Shown piece by piece: positions 5,093-11,652 of a stretch of 15,435 nucleotides of DNA. The notes below the pieces were generated by a model. The model was not told the origin of the DNA. It did not search any database and worked only from the letters and a program-made list of their open reading frames with translations. The position numbers and the translations under genes are program-made. The stretch spans positions 1-15,435 of the forward strand of contig CALVPL010000140.1 of NCBI GenBank assembly GCA_944351315.1, read 5' to 3'. This stretch comes from an uncultured Bacilli bacterium. Its GTDB lineage: Bacteria; Bacillota_I; Bacilli_A; RF39; UBA660. Every line of letters starts with the position of its first letter. Position 1 is the first letter of the stretch.

Positions 5093-5612
5093 AAGCTAAA
5101 TATTCTTCATTCACTTCGTCAATATTTTCTACTTCACCTTCATCAACAATCTCTTCATAATCATCATAGGTATCTTCGACAGGCACTTTTATTTTTGTGT
5201 CGCCAACAATTTCAACTCCTAATTCTTTTTCAATATCTAAAACAATATTTCCATCAGAAACACTGACATTTGTAACCGTTGGTTGTTTTAAACTGCGAAC
5301 AATAATTTCAGATGTATTTGTTAAAGTTGCCTCATCTTTTAGAGGAACATTTAAGAGTTCATTGTAACCAAATTTTTTGGTATTTACTTTTGTTTTGGTA
5401 TCATTATCATATGCATACCAAACATTGACATCAAATGAACCTGTAACTCCTACCTTTCCTGATTGATTTGTTCCTGAAAATGTATGATTGATAACCCAAC
5501 AACCTAATACAGTATCTACTGTTTCATCGGGAGTAAAAGAAAAATGCATACTATTTGTTTTTTTGGCCTTGCCAATTACCGCTTTCGTTACAATTTCTTT
5601 ATAATTAGCCAT
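5091..5612 (-). CDS. cotE: Outer spore coat morphogenetic protein CotE
   Basis: A 173-residue protein with the CotE pattern along its length: an N-terminal YKEIVTKAVIGK, then GCWVINH (37-43), DVNVWYAYDNDTKTKV (61-76), a KQPTV segment near 109-113, GDTKIKVPVE (137-146), and a strongly acidic tail (146-171). The length is close to B. subtilis CotE (181). In B. subtilis CotE is made in the mother cell, forms a ring around the forespore and recruits outer coat proteins through its C-terminal region. AGAGGTGA lies 7 bases before the ATG. It is a single-gene unit with its own terminator and a promoter fitting sporulation sigma factors. It is divergent from a HIT gene. The call rests on remembered family sequence and is strong. 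Confidence 0.9.
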   Translation of the reverse strand: MANYKEIVTKAVIGKAKKTNSMHFSFTPDETVDTVLGCWVINHTFSGTNQSGKVGVTGSFDVNVWYAYDNDTKTKVNTKKFGYNELLNVPLKDEATLTNTSEIIVRSLKQPTVTNVSVSDGNIVLDIEKELGVEIVGDTKIKVPVEDTYDDYEEIVDEGEVENIDEVNEEYLA

Positions 5613-5632
5613 TTTTAATTCACCTCTATTTT

Positions 5633-5661
5633 AATCTATGCAAAACACCCAAAAAATGTGC
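5633..5661 (-). promoter_or_regulatory. Candidate sigma-E / sigma-K promoter of cotE
   Basis: On the minus strand GCACATT (5655-5661), 14 bases, then CATAGATT (5633-5640) fits the sigma-E consensus KMATATT-N14-CATACAMT at 6/7 and 6/8 positions. The same DNA reads CACA-N16-CATAGATTA, matching the sigma-K form MACM-N16/17-CATANNNTA. In B. subtilis cotE is transcribed by both factors, from separate promoters. No sigma-A promoter is evident for this gene. Confidence 0.55.
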
Positions 5662-5667
5662 TAAAAT
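5659..5667 (+). promoter_or_regulatory. Extended -10 of the HIT gene
   Basis: TGC followed by TAAAAT (5662-5667) is an extended -10, 14 bases before the GAGGA Shine-Dalgarno site. No good -35 is visible. It overlaps the -35 proposed for cotE on the other strand by three bases. Confidence 0.45.
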
Positions 5668-5689
5668 AAAAAGAGAAAGCGAGGAAAAT

Positions 5690-6058
5690 ATGGACTGTAT
5701 ATTTTGTAAAATTATAAATGGAGAAATTCCAAGTAATGTTTTGTATGAAGACAAAAAATATCTAGCAATTTTAGATCTTGATCAAAGTTATTTAGCTCAT
5801 TGCATAATCTTTCCTAAAGAGCATATTGAAGATTATACAATGTTAAGCGGTGAAAATTTAAAAGAAATGTTTGAAATTGCTAAGAATGTGAGCCAAAAAA
5901 TCATAGAAGTATTTTCAATATCTGGTGTAAGTTTTACTTTTAACTATGGTTCTTTACAAGAGATTAAGCACGTACATTTACACATTCTTCCAGATAAGGA
6001 AAATGAAAATCACTTAGATATTCAAGAGATTTATGCCAAATTAAAAGACGAAGATTAA
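5690..6058 (+). CDS. HIT-family (histidine triad) nucleotide hydrolase
   Basis: A 122-residue cytoplasmic protein of the HinT-like branch, whose members cleave nucleoside phosphoramidates and aminoacyl adenylates. The triad H94-V-H96-L-H98 is complete. The N-terminus has CIFCKIINGEIPS with a C3/C6 pair that, with H45, may hold zinc. Some usual positions have changed: the GHT before the IIFPK strand is AHC, and the loop before the triad is NYGSLQEIK instead of NNG..AGQ. It is somewhat shorter than B. subtilis Hit (145). GAGGA lies just before the ATG. It is alone on the plus strand, divergent from cotE and convergent with the M16 pair, its stop overlapping the neighbour's by 4 bases. Confidence 0.92.
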   Translation: MDCIFCKIINGEIPSNVLYEDKKYLAILDLDQSYLAHCIIFPKEHIEDYTMLSGENLKEMFEIAKNVSQKIIEVFSISGVSFTFNYGSLQEIKHVHLHILPDKENENHLDIQEIYAKLKDED

Positions 6059-6067
6059 TCGTCTTTT
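6043..6067. terminator. Bidirectional terminator holding both stop codons
   Basis: AAAAGACGA (6043-6051) and TCGTCTTTT (6059-6067) form a perfect 9-bp stem with a 7-base loop, followed by Ts on either strand. The loop contains the stop codons of both the HIT gene (6056-6058) and the M16 gene (6055-6057). Confidence 0.85.
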
Positions 6068-7335
6068 TTATTTGGATACATCACTAAAACACTCATTTCA
6101 TCCATCGATAATTTTTTCATGACTTTTTCAATATCTGAAGCTTTAATATTTTCAAGAATTTCTTTTTCATTGGTAATAATTTTTCCATATTTTACGAGCA
6201 TATATGCAAGTAAGTCGTTCACGTATTCAGGATCTTCAAAACTTAAAACTAAATTGGCAATTTCAGATTTTATTTTTCTTAAAACATCTTCTAAGTTTCC
6301 TTCTAAATTTTTTAGTTTTTCTTTTAAAATTGGTAACACTTCTTCGGGATATTTTGTTTTTGATGTTACCTTTAGAATAACATAATTTCTTTCCCAATCT
6401 ACTGAAGTACTTAAACTTACAATTAATTTTTTGTCAATCAATTCTTCTTTTAATAAAGAGGTAGATCCAAAATTACAAACTAAAAGCAATTGTAAAATAT
6501 CTAATAAAGTTATTATAGACATTTTTGGTAAACTGCGAATTGGAACTTTTACTGCAACATAAATTTTTGGAACTTCGATATTTGCATATATTTCTTGATA
6601 GGTTTTAGTAACTTTTTTGGGTTCAATATATCTAGGAAATTTTGGAGCAATCCATCTTGAAAATAGTTTCTTTTTTTGATTTTTTTTCACAAAATGAACA
6701 ACTTCTAAAGGGTCCACTTTTCCTGTAACAATCAAAAAGGAATTTTCTGGATGATAAAATGTATTATAAAAATCTTTTAAATTTTGAAGAGTAATTTCTT
6801 TAATATCTTCTACTCTTCCGGTTCCTTCTATACGATTTGGATAATTCAAAAACAATTCATTATTTAAAGTATAATAAGCTAATCGGCCAGCATTATCTTT
6901 ATTCATGGATGCTTCTTCTAAAATAGGACCACGTTCACTTAAAAATGTTTCTTCAACAAATTCTTTTTCTTGAATCGAATTTAAAAGTAATTCTAAGTTC
7001 TCATAAAAATTTGTTGTTCCAACGAATTCATAAAGAGTTTTGTCAGGATAAGTAGAAGCATTGCTATAACTCTGTAATTCATTAAACTTTCCGAGTAATG
7101 AAGAACCATCTGCGTTTTTACATAAAATGTGTTCTAGATAATGGGCGGTTCCAAAGGGAACGGTTCTTTTTTTGTTTTCAATCGTAAAAGTAGTATTTTC
7201 TGCTCCGCCTTTAAACACTAAAGCACTTTTGAATGTATTGATTTTTTCATTGGTCCAAACATATATTTTTAGACCATTATCACATTGATCATAATATATT
7301 TTTTCATCAAGGCCTTTTAATACGATTTCTTTCAT
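6055..7335 (-). CDS. ymfH: M16 zinc peptidase, YmfH-like (catalytic member)
   Basis: A 426-residue protein of the pitrilysin family, clan ME. The inverted zinc motif HXXEH is intact as H65-Y-L-E68-H69, and a downstream Glu at about 141 in ILEEASMNKD supplies the third zinc ligand. This spacing is as in B. subtilis YmfH. The C-terminal half (about 215-420) is the usual second M16 domain. There is no signal peptide. It overlaps the upstream M16 gene by one base (TAATG) and is the last gene of a dgt-ymfF-ymfH unit. M16 enzymes work as pairs in which only one partner carries zinc; this is the zinc partner. The physiological substrate is unknown. Homologous pairs (AlbE/AlbF) process peptide products, but no bacteriocin precursor is visible here. 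Confidence 0.85.
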   Translation of the reverse strand: MKEIVLKGLDEKIYYDQCDNGLKIYVWTNEKINTFKSALVFKGGAENTTFTIENKKRTVPFGTAHYLEHILCKNADGSSLLGKFNELQSYSNASTYPDKTLYEFVGTTNFYENLELLLNSIQEKEFVEETFLSERGPILEEASMNKDNAGRLAYYTLNNELFLNYPNRIEGTGRVEDIKEITLQNLKDFYNTFYHPENSFLIVTGKVDPLEVVHFVKKNQKKKLFSRWIAPKFPRYIEPKKVTKTYQEIYANIEVPKIYVAVKVPIRSLPKMSIITLLDILQLLLVCNFGSTSLLKEELIDKKLIVSLSTSVDWERNYVILKVTSKTKYPEEVLPILKEKLKNLEGNLEDVLRKIKSEIANLVLSFEDPEYVNDLLAYMLVKYGKIITNEKEILENIKASDIEKVMKKLSMDEMSVLVMYPNKKDD

Positions 7336-8597
7336 TATTCATCCCTCTCTTCTAGAATATAACGGTAAGTAAGTTCAAATTTTTTGGCAAATTTTTGAAT
7401 ATCTTGAAGAGTTACTTTTGGAATATTTTCTAGATAATCTTCATTCATGGCTAATCCTAAAGTCTCATGAAAATAATACATATCAATAAGTCCATACATA
7501 TCGTCTTCTCTTAAATTTAGATCAGCAAGATATTTTTCTTTTTGTTTCTCAAAATATTTTTCATCAATTTCTTTTTTCACCATTTCTTTAAATGCTTTAT
7601 GGATCAATTGAATACCTTTTTTTACTTCTTTTTTATTGAGTCCTACATAAACGAGTAAATAAGAATCACTTGTTCTTATTATGCTTCCACAGTAATAACA
7701 TAAAGAATTTTCAATTCGTAAATATTTTGTTAATTTATCGGTCATATTTGCATTGCCAAAAATTCTGGAAAATAATGGAGCAACATAGTTTTTTTCAAAA
7801 TCTGTTAAGTTTTCAGCTTGATAATACTCTAATAGTTGCGTTTGATTATAAGAACTCTTTATCTTTTCTTCAAAAAAAGTTGAAATAGGATTTTCTACAA
7901 AGGCTGGAATATTATCTAATACAATGGATGGTTTATAGAATATTTTTTTGATCTTTTCTACTACTTCATCCATATTTAAATTACCAATTATTAAAATATC
8001 GCACCGAGAGTTTTGAAACATTTTTTGATATTCTAACACTAAGTCTTCATTCGTTATTTTTTCTAATTGTTCATGGTTACCATATAAACTTTTGCCACTT
8101 ATGCTTTCTTTAAAAAGTTTTTCTAAACTATCTCTTCTAGCAAATGATAATGGTTTTTCTTTATATTGATCTAATAAAACATGAATTCTTTCTTTTAGAA
8201 CTTGAATTGTTTTTTCTTCAAATATGCCTTGTTTTATATTTGGTTTTAAAATTGCTTGGAACAAAAAAGCTAAAATTTGATCTAAATATTCTTTTTCTTT
8301 CACATATCTTGGATGAAGAAAATCGATAGAAAAACTAGAAAAGTGATTATATCCACCTCGCGAAACATTACTAGCGAGAGAAGCATTATATAACTCTTCT
8401 AACGCAATTGTAACTTCCCGTCTTGTCGGATATTTTAAAGAAGAATATTGTAACAACTGAGTTAACAAAAATCTAGAAGATAAATTTACATTTCTAATAT
8501 CTTCACAAAATTTGATTTCAAAATAACAAGTTTTAAATTTATCCGTTTCTATCGTATAAATTTGATAACTTTCTAAATCATATTTTTTGTACTTCAT
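7335..8597 (-). CDS. ymfF: M16 peptidase-like protein, YmfF-like (non-catalytic partner)
   Basis: A 420-residue M16-fold protein lacking HXXEH: the region where it should be (around LLTQLLQYSSLKYPTRREV) has no zinc ligands. Segments such as LSFARRDSLEKLF, SGKSLYGNHEQLEKI and DILIIGNLN are typical of the YmfF group. It probably forms a heterodimer with the catalytic protein encoded immediately downstream, helping to hold substrate. GGAGGG lies 5 bases before the ATG, and the gene starts 17 bases after the end of the dgt-like gene, so the three are an operon. There is no signal peptide or membrane segment. Its fold and partner are confident; the substrate is not known. Confidence 0.82.
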   Translation of the reverse strand: MKYKKYDLESYQIYTIETDKFKTCYFEIKFCEDIRNVNLSSRFLLTQLLQYSSLKYPTRREVTIALEELYNASLASNVSRGGYNHFSSFSIDFLHPRYVKEKEYLDQILAFLFQAILKPNIKQGIFEEKTIQVLKERIHVLLDQYKEKPLSFARRDSLEKLFKESISGKSLYGNHEQLEKITNEDLVLEYQKMFQNSRCDILIIGNLNMDEVVEKIKKIFYKPSIVLDNIPAFVENPISTFFEEKIKSSYNQTQLLEYYQAENLTDFEKNYVAPLFSRIFGNANMTDKLTKYLRIENSLCYYCGSIIRTSDSYLLVYVGLNKKEVKKGIQLIHKAFKEMVKKEIDEKYFEKQKEKYLADLNLREDDMYGLIDMYYFHETLGLAMNEDYLENIPKVTLQDIQKFAKKFELTYRYILEERDE

Positions 8598-8614
8598 GAA
8601 TTCCCTCCACTCTA

Positions 8615-9757
8615 CTAGTATGTCCCATCTTTATTTTTTTTACTCTCATGATAACAAGAAAGAAAATAATCGTCTGTCATGCCAGCTATAAAATCTAAAA
8701 CTTTTCGAGCCATGGATGTATTTTTTAAATATTTTTCGTTTTTAAAATTTAAAAAATCTTTATAAATTTTCGAATTTTTCTTTTCTTTTTGCACATCAAT
8801 TAAAAACTTTTGGAAGTTCTCGTAAAACATTTCGGTTATTTTTTCTTTTTCTTCTTCTGTTAAAGATAAATTATATATTTTTTCATAGTTAAATTTTTTT
8901 AATGCGACAATGGCTTGATAAACTTCCGGACTTAATTTTATATAATTTTTTCCCAAGCTGTTTTTTATGATATCTAGAATAATAGTATTTACAATTTCTC
9001 TATTTTTTACACCTAAAACATCTTTAATTTCGGCTGGAATCTCTTCTTTTTTAAAACGGCCAAGCATACAAGCATCGTCAATATCTCTTCCTAAATAAGC
9101 AATTATATCGCTGATTCTAACTACGCATCCTTCTAGAGTCATAGGTACTAGATGCTTTACCGCATCTTTATTTTTATATGTTTCTTCATATTCTTTTAGA
9201 AATTGTTCTTTTGTTTTTGGTTTAGGTTGATATTTTCCCGATACAAATTCCCCATTATGACACATAATCGCGTCTAGTACTTGCAAGGTTAAGTTTAAGC
9301 CACATCCAGATTTTTCAATATTCATTAAAAGTCTCACACTTTCAATATTATGATTAAAATATCCTTCTTGATTTTCTAAACTAATTTGATTTAAAACAGA
9401 CTCGCCAAAATGGCCAAATGGTACATGACCTAAGTCGTGTCCTAAAGCTGAAGCTTCAATTAAATCTTCATTTAATCCTAAAGCTCGCCCGATCGTTCTG
9501 GCTATTTTGCTTACATATTGGACATGGAGCATTCTTTTGGTAATATGATCATTTTGTTTTAAAGAATACACTTGGGTTTTATCACTGTACCTCACATAAG
9601 CATACGTGTAAATAATTCGATCTATGTCATGGAAAAAAGGACTTCGTATATCTTCTTTTTCTTCCTCAAAACGTATTGCTTCTTCATCTTTACAAGCAAA
9701 TGGGCTTAAACCAATATTATGTCTTTCCATATTTTTTTCTAAAACTTCATTTTCCAC
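8615..9757 (-). CDS. dgt: dGTP triphosphohydrolase-like HD-domain protein
   Basis: A 380-residue HD-superfamily phosphohydrolase. Members of this family convert dNTPs, often dGTP, to nucleoside and triphosphate. With numbering from the chosen start, RSPFFHDIDRI (39-49), DKTQV (59-63), H78, the HD pair H107/D108 in GHDLGHVPFGH, and D217 in RISDIIAYLGRDIDDA match the dGTPase pattern. The start is a GTG at 9757: a strong GGAGG lies 8 bases upstream. In-frame ATGs at 9772, 9802 and 9841 are upstream, but they lack their own Shine-Dalgarno site and lie at or before the predicted start of transcription. It is the first gene of a unit with the M16 pair. Substrate preference cannot be read from sequence. 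Confidence 0.8.
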   Translation of the reverse strand: MENEVLEKNMERHNIGLSPFACKDEEAIRFEEEKEDIRSPFFHDIDRIIYTYAYVRYSDKTQVYSLKQNDHITKRMLHVQYVSKIARTIGRALGLNEDLIEASALGHDLGHVPFGHFGESVLNQISLENQEGYFNHNIESVRLLMNIEKSGCGLNLTLQVLDAIMCHNGEFVSGKYQPKPKTKEQFLKEYEETYKNKDAVKHLVPMTLEGCVVRISDIIAYLGRDIDDACMLGRFKKEEIPAEIKDVLGVKNREIVNTIILDIIKNSLGKNYIKLSPEVYQAIVALKKFNYEKIYNLSLTEEEKEKITEMFYENFQKFLIDVQKEKKNSKIYKDFLNFKNEKYLKNTSMARKVLDFIAGMTDDYFLSCYHESKKNKDGTY

Positions 9758-9778
9758 TCTTAGTTCCTCCATAATTTT

Positions 9779-9807
9779 ATGGTAGCATATATTCGTTCGC
9801 ATAGCAA
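9779..9807 (-). promoter_or_regulatory. Promoter of the dgt-ymfF-ymfH unit
   Basis: On the minus strand TTGCTA (9802-9807), 17 bases, then TACCAT (9779-9784), with a TGC just before it forming an extended -10. Transcription would begin near 9772, leaving a leader of about 15 bases before the GTG start. Confidence 0.5.
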
Positions 9808-9822
9808 GATCAGACCTATTAA

Positions 9823-9848
9823 AAAAATTGTGATTTTTCACAATTTTT
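9823..9848 (-). terminator. Terminator of the ABC exporter operon
   Basis: On the minus strand AAAAATTGTGA and TCACAATTTTT form a perfect 11-bp stem (9823-9833 with 9838-9848) with a 4-base loop; the T tract of the 3' arm continues by two more Ts. The stem starts in the stop codon of the exporter gene. Confidence 0.85.
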
Positions 9849-11652
9849 AAGATACTTGTTCAAATTGACTATTGTATAAGTCATAATAAAAACCTTTTTT
9901 CTTTAGTAGCTCTTCATGGGTACCTACTTCGACAATATTCCCATGATTTAATACTAATATAACGTCTGCATTTTGAATGGTAGAAAGACGGTGAGCGATG
10001 ATAAAAGAAGTTCTTCCTTTCATTAGTTCATCCATCGCTTCTTGAATTAAGACCTCAGTTCTTGTGTCTACATTACTAGTTGCCTCATCTAAAATCATTA
10101 CTTTTGGATCGGCTAAAATGGCTCTGGCAATTGTTAAGAGTTGTTTTTGACCACTACTCACATTGCTTGTTTCTTCGTTTAATTCCATAGAATATCCGCC
10201 TGGCAATGTTTTAATAAAGTGATCTACATGAGCTTTTTTGGCAGAAGCAATCACTTCTTCATCAGTGGCATCTAATTTACCATAACGTAAGTTATCCATG
10301 ATTGTTCCTGAAAATAGCCAAGCATCTTGTAAAACCATTCCAAATGCATGTCGATAATCCTCGCGTTTAAAATCTTTTATATTACATCCATCAATATAGA
10401 TAGCTCCATCTGTAAGAGGATAGAATCGCATTAAAAGTTTCACAATTGTGGTTTTTCCAGCTCCTGTAGGACCGACAATGGCGATCTTTTGACCACTTTT
10501 CACTTTTAAACTGAAATCTTTAATAATTATTTTTTCTTTTGTATATCCAAATTTTACATGATCAAAAGTTACGTCTCCTTTTAAAGAAGCAACATCACAA
10601 ATTGCCTTACCAGTTTCTAATTCTTCTTTCTCTTCTAGGAATGTGAAGATACGTTCAGCGGCAGCTAACATGGTTTGAAGTTGATTTGTTACTTGAGCTA
10701 ACTGAGCTATCGGTTGAGTAAAATTCTTGGAATATTGAATAAAAGATTGAATATTTCCTACCGTGATTTTTCCCTCTACTACATAATAAGCTCCCACGAT
10801 AGCAATTATTGCATAATTAAGGTTGCCCACAAAATTCATAATTGGATGCATCATTCCAGATAAAAATTGACTTTTCCAAGCACACTCATATAATTTTTTG
10901 TTATCATAGTCAAATTTTTTAAGCATTCTTTCTTCTGCATTAAAGGCCTTGATCACTGGATATCCTCCTAGCATTTCTTCGACCTCGCCGTCTACATGAC
11001 CTAAATAACTTTGTTGATTCGCAAAATACTTTTGACTTTTGTTCACAATAAACATAATTAAAATACTAGCTACAGGTAAAACTAAAGCTGTTAAAATAGC
11101 TAAAACGACATTAATGGAACACATCATCGCAAAAATACCAATAACTGTTACTATTGAAGTAACTACGGTTACCGCACTTTCATTTAAGCTCATTCCAAGA
11201 GTATCTACATCATTAGATATAATGGATAGTGTTTCGCCTGTGGTTACACGATCAAAATAATTCATTGGTAATTTTTTGATTTTTTCACTCATTTCTTTTC
11301 GTAAACCATATGTAACTTTTTTACTGATTCCGGCCATAACCCAACTTTCAATATAAGAAAATATTGCCGATAAAATATAAAGACCTAGTAAAAAAAGCAA
11401 AATTTTACCAATCGCTTCAAAATTAATACCCCCAACACCTTGAATTTTATTTATTAATCCTACATAAAGTTCTTGAGTTGCATTTCCTAAAATTTTGGGA
11501 CCAACAATGGAAAAAATGGTACTTAAAATCGCTACTATGAAAACAATCATTAAAGAAATTTTATAGTTAGAAATATATTTTATTAATTTTCTAATTGTTC
11601 CTTTAACATCCTTGGCTTTTTCTAAACCTTTATTTTGTTCATTTTTAGCCAT
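9847..11652 (-). CDS. Heterodimeric ABC exporter, catalytic half (TMD-NBD)
   Basis: A 601-residue type IV ABC exporter half: six membrane helices within about 30-310 and a C-terminal ATPase domain. Walker A GPTGAGKT (394-401), Q-loop Q442, Walker B VMILDE with catalytic E523, and switch H554 (AHRLS) are all standard. The signature motif is NVSSGQ (497-502) instead of LSGGQ. Because signature motifs work across the dimer, this altered signature joins the degenerate ATP site of the partner encoded just upstream. The start overlaps the partner's end by 8 bases, so translation is coupled. The pair resembles multidrug exporters such as BmrCD, EfrCD and TM287/288. The cargo could be drugs, lipids or peptides, and the sequence does not decide. 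Confidence 0.9.
   Translation of the reverse strand: MAKNEQNKGLEKAKDVKGTIRKLIKYISNYKISLMIVFIVAILSTIFSIVGPKILGNATQELYVGLINKIQGVGGINFEAIGKILLFLLGLYILSAIFSYIESWVMAGISKKVTYGLRKEMSEKIKKLPMNYFDRVTTGETLSIISNDVDTLGMSLNESAVTVVTSIVTVIGIFAMMCSINVVLAILTALVLPVASILIMFIVNKSQKYFANQQSYLGHVDGEVEEMLGGYPVIKAFNAEERMLKKFDYDNKKLYECAWKSQFLSGMMHPIMNFVGNLNYAIIAIVGAYYVVEGKITVGNIQSFIQYSKNFTQPIAQLAQVTNQLQTMLAAAERIFTFLEEKEELETGKAICDVASLKGDVTFDHVKFGYTKEKIIIKDFSLKVKSGQKIAIVGPTGAGKTTIVKLLMRFYPLTDGAIYIDGCNIKDFKREDYRHAFGMVLQDAWLFSGTIMDNLRYGKLDATDEEVIASAKKAHVDHFIKTLPGGYSMELNEETSNVSSGQKQLLTIARAILADPKVMILDEATSNVDTRTEVLIQEAMDELMKGRTSFIIAHRLSTIQNADVILVLNHGNIVEVGTHEELLKKKGFYYDLYNSQFEQVS

Noticed and set aside
4961..5266. Plus-strand open frame across the membrane XRE start and cotE terminator
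   Set aside because: It crosses a strong terminator and two genes on the other strand and encodes a His/Gln/Leu-rich low-complexity product.
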